Position numbers and translations under genes: made by a program. The notes under the pieces were generated by a model, which saw only the letters and a program-made list of their open reading frames with translations, was not told the origin of the DNA and searched no databases. This document shows, in pieces, positions 7,539 through 15,780 of a DNA stretch of 35,044 nucleotides; positions within the stretch are counted from its first letter, which is position 1; every line of letters starts with the position of its first letter. The DNA comes from Bacteroidota bacterium (GTDB lineage: Bacteria; Bacteroidota; Bacteroidia; Chitinophagales; Chitinophagaceae), in the NCBI GenBank assembly GCA_013289065.1, contig JABDAP010000020.1, positions 1-35,044 of the forward strand. Direction: 5' to 3'.

Positions 7539-8009
7539 TTATTGCTGAGGCGGTGGATCTTTCTTAACCACGCGGCCTGTTTTCCGGTCTTTTGCCCTTC
7601 CGATCAAATAACCTGTTCCACCACCGGCGGCAGCGCCAATAGCGGCACCGGTTATATTATGCCCTATGATACCACCTGCAATGGCTCCTGCTCCTGCGCC
7701 GATCAATGTTCCTTTTGCTGCCGAGCTCCATCCTTTTTTAGCCGGCGCTTCTGTGGCTGCACCTGAACCTGTTGCTGCCTGTGATGAACTTGAACCAACG
7801 TTCCTTGATTCGTCTTCTTCGCGCTGCCTTCTGCGTGCCGCGGCAATGCGGTTATCTTCTTCCTGCTGTGCCTGAACACGGGCGCGTTCCGAATCGATCG
7901 CCTGCTGTTTAATGGCGGTGCTGTCTACCACAACGGCTGTATTGGTTGACTGGCTGCTGCACGCCGCAAATACTGAAGCGATACAGAGCGTTACTAATAA
8001 TCTTTTCAT
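7539..8009 (-). CDS. glycine-zipper lipoprotein
   Basis: A 156-residue protein starting at the ATG at 8009 (MKRLLVTLCIASVFAACSSQ), with a lipobox ending in Cys17; an upstream start at 8036 only adds nine residues before the signal. After the lipidated cysteine comes a charged, probably coiled stretch (about 35-70, AIDSERARVQAQQEEDNRIA), a Ser/Ala-rich linker, then a glycine-zipper region (about 100-140) with GAGAGAIAGGIIGHNITGAA and GAAAGGGTGYLIG. Glycine-zipper segments pack helices together in membranes and occur in outer-membrane lipoproteins of the OmpA/YMGG type. The tail is basic and proline-rich (KDPPPQQ). Function beyond envelope association is unknown. It is followed by a strand-specific terminator. 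Confidence 0.85.
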   Translation of the reverse strand: MKRLLVTLCIASVFAACSSQSTNTAVVVDSTAIKQQAIDSERARVQAQQEEDNRIAAARRRQREEDESRNVGSSSSQAATGSGAATEAPAKKGWSSAAKGTLIGAGAGAIAGGIIGHNITGAAIGAAAGGGTGYLIGRAKDRKTGRVVKKDPPPQQ

Positions 8010-8111
8010 GTCAAAGGTTTTTAAGTGAGTTATCATGCACTGATACGCTTAAAATTACCATGCCAGCTGTATTTGATTATGAAATGGGAATAACTGGAAT
8101 GAGTTTACTTA

Positions 8112-8180
8112 TTACCCCAACCCCTAAAGGGGCTTTAATTTATCTAAGAAACATAATTCCCCTTTAGGGGCAGGGGGTAA
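8112..8180. repeat. family B hairpin, copy B2
   Basis: Left arm TTACCCCAACCCCTAAAGGG (from 8112), right arm CCCCTTTAGGGGCAGGGGG (ending 8180). The central pair is T-A here where B1 and B3 have C-G (on the opposite arms), a compensated change. A half-copy (ACAGGGTTGGGGTAA) follows at about 8196-8211. It sits just past the DMT transporter stop at 8221. Confidence 0.85.
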
Positions 8181-8220
8181 AAAATACAACTTCTCTACAG
8201 GGTTGGGGTAAAATAGATAC

Positions 8221-9093
8221 TCAAACCTTCTTTCGCTTCATCACCCGTAACATCTGCAACACAACAGAGAATGTGATCAATGCGAAGCCGAGATAAAAGC
8301 TGTTCTTCAGGTTCTCATTTTCTTTGAACAAAATAAATGCAAGCAATATTCCATACACCGGTTCTAAATTGAGCGTAAGGTTTTGTGTGAAGGCCGACAC
8401 TTTTTTCAATGCCTGTAACATAAGATCCATTCCGAGTACCGTGCAGAACCAGCTTAATACCAGCAACCATCCAAGATCTGTAAGTGTTGGAAAGATATAG
8501 GCCGTTGGAAAATAGTACAGGTATAGCGGCATCAATATAGTAAGCACTAATAATCCGCCACTCAATTCATATAACATTAATGTTGGCGCGGGCGCCACTT
8601 CCACATTTTTTTTATTGAGTACTGAGAACAACGCGCCTAAAACGGCAGAAGCAATTCCGAAAAGTATCCCTGTCTGGTACCGTGGGTCAAAATGAAAAAT
8701 GAGATAGATACCAAGCAGGCTGATCAACCCCAATCCTGTTTCCTGCCAGCTGAATTTTTTATCGGTCATCAACGGTTCAAGTATCGCTGTAAAAAATCCA
8801 ACCGAAGCAAAACAAACCAGGCCGATAGATACATTCGCGATCTTGATGCTTGCATAAAAACACACCCAGTGCAATGCGATCAATGAACCGATACCCAATA
8901 ATTTCCATACGGAAGATGGCGGGATCCTTGTGATCGTTTTCTTCCAGCTCAGCCAGATAAAAAGTGTAGCAACCGTAAGCATGATACGGTACCATACGAG
9001 CAACCCTTCATTCAGTGTGATCAGTTTGCCTAATATCCCTGTGAAGCCTGCGAGGAAAACGGAAATATGTAATTTGATCAGCGCCTGTTTCAT
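8221..9093 (-). CDS. DMT superfamily (EamA) transporter
   Basis: A 290-residue integral membrane protein with ten hydrophobic segments arranged as two EamA repeats. The first repeat includes FLAGFTGILGKLITLNEGL and WYRIMLTVATLFIWLSW; the second ends in the typical LEPVYGILLAFILFKEN signature followed by a last helix and a basic tail (RVMKRKKV). The drug/metabolite transporter family exports or imports small metabolites such as amino acids or purines; the substrate is not deducible here. It is monocistronic on the minus strand, divergent from the ABC transporter pair, with repeat H in the shared upstream gap and repeat B2 just past its stop. Confidence 0.9.
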   Translation of the reverse strand: MKQALIKLHISVFLAGFTGILGKLITLNEGLLVWYRIMLTVATLFIWLSWKKTITRIPPSSVWKLLGIGSLIALHWVCFYASIKIANVSIGLVCFASVGFFTAILEPLMTDKKFSWQETGLGLISLLGIYLIFHFDPRYQTGILFGIASAVLGALFSVLNKKNVEVAPAPTLMLYELSGGLLVLTILMPLYLYYFPTAYIFPTLTDLGWLLVLSWFCTVLGMDLMLQALKKVSAFTQNLTLNLEPVYGILLAFILFKENENLKNSFYLGFALITFSVVLQMLRVMKRKKV

Positions 9094-9166
9094 ATCGCAT
9101 CAAAGAAAGTCAATATTAATGTGTTGCCCTATTAAAACACTTGGTTTGTTTTGTCGAGTGATATCT

Positions 9167-9267
9167 AAATGGCACTCGAATGACACGGATCATGCGGATG
9201 TGTGCTGATTTTATTAATTATTCGATCGGCGAATATCTGCCTGATACGTGTCATCCGCGTGCCATTT
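9167..9267. repeat. long imperfect inverted repeat (family H) in a gene-free gap
   Basis: The 342-base gap 9094-9435 has no convincing gene. It holds arms at 9167-9210 and about 9226-9267, where AAATGGCACTCGAATGACAC pairs with the reverse of GTGTCATCCGCGTGCCATTT. The remainder up to the ABC transporter start is AT-rich with no further clear structure. Confidence 0.75.
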
Positions 9268-9435
9268 TTCAATACAAAAGGCCTTATCGATAGCACAACA
9301 CATTCGTTGAATATATTTGTAATGCCCGAAATAATTGCCATTCCCTTCATCTCTATAAAACGTTTGGATTTCAAAATAAATAGCAGCATCTTGTACTAAA
9401 TTATTCAGCCAACGACTAACCAATAAATACTTTGC

Positions 9436-10209
9436 ATGAACCCGATCATCAGTCTGAACAATGTTTATAAAAGTTATGGTGTAAAACAGGTATTGAAAGG
9501 GATCAATCTTTCCATTTATCCCGGCCAGGTGATCGGTTATATCGGGCCGAACGGTGCCGGTAAAAGTACCACTGTAAAAATTCTTTGCGGATTGATCTCT
9601 GATTATGAAGGGGAAGTAGTGATCGATGGTATTAACCTGAAGGATGATCCCATCGCAGTAAAAGCAAAGATCGGATATGTGCCCGAGCTGGCTGAATTAT
9701 ATGATGTATTAACGCCTGCCGAGTTCCTCGGTTTTATGGCGGAGTTATATAATATGCCGAAAGAAATGGCTACGGACCGCATCACGAGAATACTGTCGGC
9801 ATTCGGTCTGGAAGCAAACATGCACCAGCGCATGGATACATTCAGTAAAGGCATGCGGCAAAAAGTGTTGATCACTTCGGGCATTCTGCATGATCCGGAT
9901 ATTATCATTCTTGATGAACCATTAAGCGGACTGGATGCAAACAGTGTGATCATAGTAAAGGATCTGATCAGCAAAATGGCCAAAGAAGGCAAGACCATTT
10001 TTTATTGCAGCCATATGATGGATGTGGTTGAAAAAGTAAGCGACCGCATCATACTCATCAATGAAGGAACCGTTATCGCCGACGGAAGTTTTGAAGAACT
10101 GCAGCAACAGCAAGGCAACCAGAGCCTGGAAAAAATATTTGCTCACATGACGGCCAAAGAATCATTATCAGATGCAGCTGATCAGTTGATGCATGCTTTT
10201 GGAAAATAA
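9436..10209 (+). CDS. ABC transporter ATP-binding protein
   Basis: A 257-residue nucleotide-binding subunit. Walker A is GPNGAGKST (37-45), the signature is FSKGMRQKV (about 136-144), Walker B is IIILDEP (about 156-162) followed by the D-loop SGLDA, and the H-loop is CSHMM (about 190-194). The LxxxLtpAEFLGFMAELYNM segment is typical of ABC-2 type exporters of the CcmA/NatA-like group. It partners with the permease whose ATG lies 15 bases after the stop. The substrate is unknown. The start is ATG 9436, with TACTTTG only one base upstream, which leaves no room for a Shine-Dalgarno and suggests a very short leader if transcription starts there. Confidence 0.95.
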   Translation: MNPIISLNNVYKSYGVKQVLKGINLSIYPGQVIGYIGPNGAGKSTTVKILCGLISDYEGEVVIDGINLKDDPIAVKAKIGYVPELAELYDVLTPAEFLGFMAELYNMPKEMATDRITRILSAFGLEANMHQRMDTFSKGMRQKVLITSGILHDPDIIILDEPLSGLDANSVIIVKDLISKMAKEGKTIFYCSHMMDVVEKVSDRIILINEGTVIADGSFEELQQQQGNQSLEKIFAHMTAKESLSDAADQLMHAFGK

Positions 10210-10223
10210 ACTCATTGCAACAC

Positions 10224-11936
10224 ATGAACATCTTTAATAGATTTTTTCTCTGGTTATTGTTAGGTCCATCTTTCCTGTACAGAAAAATGGGGGTGAATAT
10301 TCCGCACCTGAGAGCCATACTTACCGCCAAACTGATGATGGATGACAGGCGCGTAAGCGGCATACAGCAATCGCGAAGAAAAAAACAAAAGCCGCCGAAA
10401 TTTGCAACGGTCAGTACCATGTTCTTTACCGCTCTCATGGGTTGCGTGTTCCTGTATTCATTTGCAGTGGGCCACGATTATCTTACAGAACTGACCATCT
10501 ATTTTTCTTTCTACGTTTTTATACTTGCCTCCACACTGATCTCAGATTTTACTTCGGTGCTGATCGATGTTCGTGATAATATGATCATCCTTCCCAAACC
10601 CATCAGCGATAAAACATTTGTACTAGCGCGGTTATTACATATTGTGATACATGTATCAAAGCTCATACTGCCCATGGCTTTGCCGGCAAGCATCTATCTG
10701 TGTGTAAAGGAAGGTTTGGCAGGATTGTTCCCTTTTATTTTTTTAATTATTGCCGCTACACTGTTCACTATTTTCCTGATCAATGCTTTGTACATTTTTA
10801 TTTTAAAGATCACTACGCCTGAAAAATTTAAAAACATCATCAGTTATTTCCAGATATTCTTTGCCATATTTTTCTATGCGGGTTACCAGCTCGTTCCCAG
10901 GTTGGTCAGCAAAACGGTGCTTTCCCATTACAGCATCACTTCTTTCAAATGGGCATGGATCACGCCACCGTATTGGTTTGCGGCGGGATGGCAATATTTA
11001 CGGGTATTCAATTTAGCATCACCGCTTTTTATTTATTTTATATTGAGTGTTGCCGTACCGCTTCTCAGTGTATGGCTAGTGATCAAATATTTTGCACCAT
11101 CATTCAACAGGAAATTATCCATGATAGGCGGAAGTGAAATCGGAAGCGCGCCTGTAAAAACCGGGAGTAAAGGCTTACTTTCTACCACCTCGGCTTTTAT
11201 TTCTTCTATCGCAAAATGGTTCACCGAAAAAGGTGCAGAACGTATGTCGTTCCTGAACACCTGGAAATTAATGAGCCGCAGCAGGGATTTTAAAATGAAA
11301 GTATATCCATCCATCGGTTATATACTTGTATATGTGGTGATCATCTTTATGAACAATAAAATGTCAATGGCATCGATCATGGATCAGACGGGCGCAGGCA
11401 GGTTTGTTTTTCTTGGTGTGATCTATTTCAGCAGTTTTGTTCTGGTGATGGCAGTACAGCAATTGATGTTCTCAGAAAAATATAAAGCCGCCTGGATCTA
11501 TTATATCACACCCATTCAATTACCCGGAAAATTATTCAGCGGTGCATTAAAAGCAGCGATCGTAAAATTTTACCTGCCACTTGTTATGCTTACTTCTATT
11601 GTTGCAGTTGCGGTGGTTGGGCCGAAGATCATACCCAATTTATTACTCGGTATTTTTAACCAGTTCCTCATCACAACATTGCGGGCATATATTTCTATGC
11701 GTGCATTGCCTTTTTCAGTACAACAGGCTACGAGTGTAAAGGGCGGAGGTTTTATCAGGGGGTTGTTTTCGATGCTGATAACGATCATCCTCGCCATTTT
11801 GCATTTTATGATCTATGGCTATTTAACTGTTATCATTATTTTTTGTGTATTGTCTGCTATCGCATCCTGGTTGATGATGGACTCATTGAAAAACAAAACC
11901 TGGGCAACCGTAATGATGCGGGAGTATGAAGATTAG
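10224..11936 (+). CDS. ABC-2 type exporter permease, large form
   Basis: A 570-residue membrane protein, translationally close to the ATPase upstream. The ATG at 10224 (MNIFNRFFLWLLLGPSFLYR) is preferred over a TTG at 10215. After a basic segment (QQSRRKKQKPPK, about 48-59) come two blocks of transmembrane helices, roughly 68-240 and 265-320, then a soluble segment (about 330-380), then a second set of helices (about 385-560), ending in a cytoplasmic VMMREYED tail. The size, twice that of a simple ABC-2 permease, fits the putative ABC exporter group found in Bacteroidota and Firmicutes, where one long subunit may replace two. Substrate unknown. Repeat B3 follows the stop. Confidence 0.85.
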   Translation: MNIFNRFFLWLLLGPSFLYRKMGVNIPHLRAILTAKLMMDDRRVSGIQQSRRKKQKPPKFATVSTMFFTALMGCVFLYSFAVGHDYLTELTIYFSFYVFILASTLISDFTSVLIDVRDNMIILPKPISDKTFVLARLLHIVIHVSKLILPMALPASIYLCVKEGLAGLFPFIFLIIAATLFTIFLINALYIFILKITTPEKFKNIISYFQIFFAIFFYAGYQLVPRLVSKTVLSHYSITSFKWAWITPPYWFAAGWQYLRVFNLASPLFIYFILSVAVPLLSVWLVIKYFAPSFNRKLSMIGGSEIGSAPVKTGSKGLLSTTSAFISSIAKWFTEKGAERMSFLNTWKLMSRSRDFKMKVYPSIGYILVYVVIIFMNNKMSMASIMDQTGAGRFVFLGVIYFSSFVLVMAVQQLMFSEKYKAAWIYYITPIQLPGKLFSGALKAAIVKFYLPLVMLTSIVAVAVVGPKIIPNLLLGIFNQFLITTLRAYISMRALPFSVQQATSVKGGGFIRGLFSMLITIILAILHFMIYGYLTVIIIFCVLSAIASWLMMDSLKNKTWATVMMREYED

Positions 11937-11960
11937 AGGCATTATTTGATTATCTTTTTT

Positions 11961-12020
11961 GCCCCTGCCCCTGAAGGGGTTCTACAGATACTTCTGCTCC
12001 CCTTCAGGGGTTGGGGGTAA
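11961..12020. repeat. family B hairpin, copy B3
   Basis: Left arm GCCCCTGCCCCTGAAGGGG, right arm CCCCTTCAGGGGTTGGGGG, separated by about 23 bases. It lies between the convergent ABC permease and mannosyltransferase genes, in a position to stop transcripts from both. Confidence 0.85.
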
Positions 12021-12050
12021 AGAAGAAAATTAAAATAAATTTGAAATCAA

Positions 12051-12830
12051 CTACCCCACTTTCGAAGTAACCATATCATCCACCTCATTGTTCTTTACTT
12101 TTTTGCGGTAGTTCTTGAAGAGGCTTTGCCATTGAATGCTGAGTACACCCAGTACGCCTTCTTTAATGATGCCCTTGCTCATTTTACTAACGCCGATCTT
12201 ACGGTCAACAAAAGTGATGGGCACTTCTTTGATCGTGAATCCTAATTTCCATGCGGCGAATTTCATTTCTATCTGGAATGCATAACCCACGAACTGGATC
12301 ATATCAAAATTGATCGCTTCGAGTACATTTCGTTTATAACAAACGAATCCCGCCGTTGGATCATTAACGGGCATCCAGGTAATTATTTTTGTGTAAAGCG
12401 CGCCGCCCTTTGAATAGAGTTGCCTGTCGAGCGGCCAGTTCTCCGTTTTTCCTCCCGGTACATAACGGCTGCCGATAGCAAGGTCTGCCCCCTCGTTCTT
12501 GCAGGCATGGTATAATCTTTCGAGATCTTTTGGATTATGCGAAAAATCCGCGTCCATTTCAAATACATACTGGTACCCTTTTTCAATACTCCATTTAAAA
12601 CCATGTATGTACGCAGTGCCCAAACCTAATTTTCCTTTTCGCTCTTCTAAAAATAACTGGCCGGGATACACACTCATCAGGTCACGCACAATATCTGCAG
12701 TGCCATCGGGAGAACTGTCATCTATCACCAATACATGATAATCCTGTTTAAGTGCAAAGACAGCTGTAATGATTGCAGAAATATTTTCCTTCTCATTATA
12801 AGTGGGTATGATAACAATTTTTTCCAACAA
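12051..12830 (-). CDS. polyprenol monophosphomannose synthase (GT2)
   Basis: A 259-residue GT-A glycosyltransferase of the dolichol/polyprenol-phosphate mannose synthase type. The N-terminus IVIIPTYNEKENI binds the nucleotide; DDSSPDGT (37-44) and the metal-binding DAD at 93-95 in FEMDADFSHNP are diagnostic, as are GSRYVPGG and the C-terminal VPITFVDRKIGVSKM segment. It would transfer mannose (or a related sugar) from GDP-mannose to a lipid phosphate at the inner face of the membrane, giving a donor for periplasmic glycosylation. The C-terminus lacks transmembrane helices, as in the soluble DPM1 class. It is the last gene of the mpl - exonuclease - mannosyltransferase run, with an 86-base gap before it. 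Confidence 0.9.
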   Translation of the reverse strand: MLEKIVIIPTYNEKENISAIITAVFALKQDYHVLVIDDSSPDGTADIVRDLMSVYPGQLFLEERKGKLGLGTAYIHGFKWSIEKGYQYVFEMDADFSHNPKDLERLYHACKNEGADLAIGSRYVPGGKTENWPLDRQLYSKGGALYTKIITWMPVNDPTAGFVCYKRNVLEAINFDMIQFVGYAFQIEMKFAAWKLGFTIKEVPITFVDRKIGVSKMSKGIIKEGVLGVLSIQWQSLFKNYRKKVKNNEVDDMVTSKVG

Positions 12831-12916
12831 AAAAGGGGTATGCTTTAAGAAACTAAGTTACAACTTTGAGGGTTTCAAATATTAAATTCTGTCATAAGAA
12901 AGACACAAATATTATA

Positions 12917-13687
12917 TCAGGCTTTCTTCACAAGTGTACGGTTAAGGATCTCAGTAAGTTTTTGCTTGGTATTCATAGCAAAATCGCCTTTCATCATCCA
13001 ATCATAATATTGGGGTTCTTCTTTGAGCACTTGTATAACGGGTTTTCCTTTGTGTTTGCCGAAATTGAATATTTCAATGCCTTTGTCTTTAATAAAACGT
13101 CGGGCAAAATCAACAATATCATCTTCACCGGTAAACTTTACAATGCTTTCGATCGTGTTGCCAATCTGGGGATAACGTTCTACCTGCGCTTCAAGTACTT
13201 CCCATGTTGCGGTTGCATCGATCTCGGCGCTGTGCGCGCCATCCAATGTTTTCTGGCAATAAAATTTATAGGCAGCGCTTAATGTGCGCTGTTCCATCAG
13301 GTGAAATACTTTTTGTACATCCACCAGCTTTCTTCCCTCAATACTGAATTCAATTCCGATGCGCAAAAATTCTTCTATCAGCATCGGCAGGTCAAAACGG
13401 TTGCTGTTATAACCGCCTATATCGCAGCTTTCCATAAACTGTTTCAGTTCATTGGCCGCCTGTTTAAAAGTAGGTGCCTCTTTTACCATTTCGTCGGTAA
13501 TACCATGTATCTCACTGGATCCTGCAGGAATGGGTATTTGCGGGTTGATCAGTTTTCTTTTCACCTGTCTCGCTCCGTCAGGTAATATTTTCACGATCGC
13601 TATTTCTACGATCCGGTCTATACTGATATTGATACCGGTTGTTTCAAGGTCAATAAAAGCGATCGGGCGGGTTAGTTGCAAATTCAT
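12917..13687 (-). CDS. DnaQ-like 3'-5' exonuclease with ExoX-type C-terminus
   Basis: A 256-residue DEDDh exonuclease. FIDLETTG places Asp13 and Glu15; GAHSAEIDATAT gives His152 and Asp157; a middle Asp lies in NSNRFDLPML. This is the fold of DNA polymerase III epsilon and exonuclease X. The C-terminal part (about 210-256) has FNFGKHKGKPVIQVLKEEP and DYYWM-like spacing (YYDWMMKGDFAMNTKQKL), a small domain also found at the end of ExoX-type and some other nucleases, possibly for DNA binding. It probably acts in DNA repair or proofreading rather than in the main polymerase. The start lies 18 bases past the mpl stop, so the two are cotranscribed. Confidence 0.9.
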   Translation of the reverse strand: MNLQLTRPIAFIDLETTGINISIDRIVEIAIVKILPDGARQVKRKLINPQIPIPAGSSEIHGITDEMVKEAPTFKQAANELKQFMESCDIGGYNSNRFDLPMLIEEFLRIGIEFSIEGRKLVDVQKVFHLMEQRTLSAAYKFYCQKTLDGAHSAEIDATATWEVLEAQVERYPQIGNTIESIVKFTGEDDIVDFARRFIKDKGIEIFNFGKHKGKPVIQVLKEEPQYYDWMMKGDFAMNTKQKLTEILNRTLVKKA

Positions 13688-13705
13688 TAGCGCAGATATC
13701 TTTTC

Positions 13706-15064
13706 TTATTCGGTTATTTGTTTGGCGAAAGTAAGCATATCTAAGCCATCATAGTTGCCACTGCTCATTAAAACCACATTTGATTGCGTGTACTGCTGCA
13801 ACTGCAGCCATTCCCACAACACATTCCTGTCATTCATTACCAAAAGCCCTTCTTTGCCAAAACCTTCATATACTTTTTCGGCGGGCAGCCCGGGCATGCG
13901 TTTCAGTTCCAGTGCATGCCTGGAATAAAATACAACCGCTGTATCCGCTTTATCCATTGCACCCCGGTATTCAAGCATGAACTGTTCATTCAGGCTGCTG
14001 TAAGTATGTAATTCAAGAATGCCGATCAGTTTTCTGTCGGGATATTGTTGTTTCACCGCTTCAATAGTTGCTTTTACTTTACTCGGTGCATGCGCAAAAT
14101 CGCGGTAAACATTCGTGGTCTTATTTGAAGCCAGTAATTCAAGCCTTTTTGCAGCGCCGGTAAAAGATCCGATCGCAGCAATAAAATCCTGCGTGTGAAT
14201 ACCAAGTTCTTTGCACGCATAAAATGCAGCAAATAAATTCATGAGGTTGTGATTACCAAACACGCGCAACGGGCCGCTTACACCTTCGATCGTAACAGTT
14301 GTCCTGCCATCGCGGATCGTATGTTCGGGAACGCCATAGGATTGATAACGGATATCCGCTCTTTTGTTTTCATCCACCAGTTTTTTCAATACCGGATCGG
14401 AAGCGTTATAGATCAGCAACCCATCCTTTTCAATTTTATTGATGAAGATGACAAACTGCTCAAGATAAAAATCAAAAGTTGGAAACACATTGATATGATC
14501 CCATGCGATCCCCGTCAATATCGCCACATGCGGAAAAAGAAAATGGAACTTTGGTTTTTTTTCGATCGCACTTGCCGGGTATTCATCCCCTTCACAAATG
14601 ATCACCGGTGCATCCGTGATATTTACTGATTGATCAAAACCCTCCAGCCGCGCACCCACGAGATAATCGAAATCCAATCCCAGCTGTTTCATTACATGCA
14701 TGATCATGCTGGTGGTGGTTGTTTTTCCATGGCTTCCGCCAACCACTACCCTTTTCTTTTGAATGCTTTCATGATAGATGTATTCAGGAAACGAATAGAT
14801 CTTCAGCCCAAGTTCCTGTGCTTTCAATATCTCTGGATTATCGCTTTTGGCGTGCATGCCAAGTATAACAGCATCTATATCGGCTGTGATCAGGCCGGGC
14901 TGCCAGCCGATACGGTCAGGCAACAACCCTTCCAGGCTTAGATTGGTTTTGGCGGGTTCGAATATTTCGTCATCTGTGCCTGTAACCTGATAGCCTTTTC
15001 TATGTAAAGCAATGGCCAATTGGTGCATTACACTGCCTCCAATTGAAATAAAATGCACCCGCAT
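13706..15064 (-). CDS. mpl: UDP-MurNAc:L-Ala-gamma-D-Glu-mDAP ligase (muropeptide recycling)
   Basis: A 452-residue Mur ligase. The N-terminal Rossmann part begins MRVHFISIGGSVMHQLAIAL; the P-loop is GGSHGKTTTT (109-118, Lys114), the central domain has EGDEYPAS and FLFPHVAILTGIAWDHINVF, and the C-terminal domain has DFAHAPSKVKATIEAVK and ELHTYSSLNEQF. The EGDEYPASAIEKKPKF and HAPSKV features point to Mpl rather than MurC: Mpl attaches a recycled tripeptide to UDP-MurNAc in the cytoplasm with ATP, feeding cell-wall turnover products back to synthesis. Length fits. It starts the minus-strand run and is divergent from the small lipoprotein/ytxJ unit. Confidence 0.88.
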   Translation of the reverse strand: MRVHFISIGGSVMHQLAIALHRKGYQVTGTDDEIFEPAKTNLSLEGLLPDRIGWQPGLITADIDAVILGMHAKSDNPEILKAQELGLKIYSFPEYIYHESIQKKRVVVGGSHGKTTTTSMIMHVMKQLGLDFDYLVGARLEGFDQSVNITDAPVIICEGDEYPASAIEKKPKFHFLFPHVAILTGIAWDHINVFPTFDFYLEQFVIFINKIEKDGLLIYNASDPVLKKLVDENKRADIRYQSYGVPEHTIRDGRTTVTIEGVSGPLRVFGNHNLMNLFAAFYACKELGIHTQDFIAAIGSFTGAAKRLELLASNKTTNVYRDFAHAPSKVKATIEAVKQQYPDRKLIGILELHTYSSLNEQFMLEYRGAMDKADTAVVFYSRHALELKRMPGLPAEKVYEGFGKEGLLVMNDRNVLWEWLQLQQYTQSNVVLMSSGNYDGLDMLTFAKQITE

Positions 15065-15140
15065 ACGTTATTATTTAGGTAAGAATCAACAAATTAACAA
15101 AATGTGTCAGCCAACAAGGCAACGTTTTCAACTGAAAGTT

Positions 15141-15148
15141 TATCTTTG
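15141..15148 (+). promoter_or_regulatory. -7 box TATCTTTG of the small lipoprotein/ytxJ unit
   Basis: TATCTTTG matches the Bacteroidota consensus TAnnTTTG exactly and lies 44 bases before the ATG at 15192. A clean -33 TTTG is not obvious; TTTTC at 15125-15129 is the nearest candidate. Confidence 0.5.
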
Positions 15149-15191
15149 TTGTGTTGCAAAATACAGCCTATCCTTTATTTAAATACCAAGC

Positions 15192-15308
15192 ATGAAAAAG
15201 ATTGTCCTATTGTTTCTCACTATTTTAGTAGCCGCGGCGCTGTTAACTTCCTGCGCACCGTCGAGAAGAGGCTGCCCTACTACTAACCCGAAATACTTCA
15301 GGCAGTAA
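15192..15308 (+). CDS. 38-residue cysteine-containing lipoprotein
   Basis: A short gene: MKKIVLLFLTILVAAALLTS followed by CAPSRRGCPTTNPKYFRQ and TAA. The first 20 residues are a lipoprotein signal with a lipobox ending at Cys21 (LLTSC). The mature peptide of only 18 residues has a second cysteine (Cys28) in an RRGCPTTNPKYF motif. I recall similar very short lipoproteins with a GCP-x-(T/N)NP motif in Bacteroidota genomes, but cannot name a function. It is 48 bases upstream of ytxJ in the same direction and has a matching -7 box at 15141. Likely an envelope-anchored peptide whose free cysteine could take part in disulfide or metal chemistry; that is speculative. Confidence 0.8.
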   Translation: MKKIVLLFLTILVAAALLTSCAPSRRGCPTTNPKYFRQ

Positions 15309-15356
15309 TTTTTTAAACAAGCATTCTTACCGTTTGTTTATACAGAAAAGATTTTG

Positions 15357-15692
15357 ATGAACTGGATCCCCCTCACTACTGAAGACCAACTTTTACAGAT
15401 AAAGGAAAGATCGGCCACTGTTCCGCAGGTGATCTTTAAACATAGTACGCGCTGCGGTACCAGCAGTATGGTATTAAGCAGGCTTGAAAGATCTGATGTA
15501 CCTGCTTTGGTTGATTTTTATTTTCTTGACCTGATCCGATACCGCAACATCTCAAATAAAATAGCGGAAGTATTTAATGTTTACCACGAATCGCCACAGA
15601 TCCTGTTGATCAAAAACGGCGAATGTGTGTATGATGAAAGCCATATGGGCATTCAAATGGATGAATTGGTTGAGCAGGCTGCTGCCAAATGA
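15357..15692 (+). CDS. ytxJ: bacillithiol system redox protein YtxJ
   Basis: A 111-residue thioredoxin-like protein. The ATG at 15357 (MNWIPLTTEDQLLQIKERS) is preferred over a TTG one codon earlier. The signature VIFKHSTRCGTSSMVLSRLE carries the single conserved cysteine (Cys33) and is followed by VDFYFLDLIRYRNISNKIAE, VYHESPQILLIKNG and SHMGIQ, all typical of YtxJ. The family is thought to act as a monothiol bacilliredoxin that removes bacillithiol from S-bacillithiolated proteins in the cytoplasm. The usual HSTRCPIS reads HSTRCGTS here. It follows the small lipoprotein and precedes a TauE-type transporter, suggesting a thiol/sulfur context. Confidence 0.9.
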   Translation: MNWIPLTTEDQLLQIKERSATVPQVIFKHSTRCGTSSMVLSRLERSDVPALVDFYFLDLIRYRNISNKIAEVFNVYHESPQILLIKNGECVYDESHMGIQMDELVEQAAAK

Positions 15693-15780
15693 TCTATAAC
15701 CAACCGTTTGTAGAAAATACTTTTATTCATATACTAACTCATTGTTTATTCAGCATCTTTGCCGCTCAATAAACCAAGAC

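Noticed and set aside
9214-9423. 69-residue minus-strand frame in the 9094-9435 gap, possibly a decayed gene fragment
   Set aside because: Half of it is repeat H; the remaining residues gave no recognisable family and overlapping frames are equally open.
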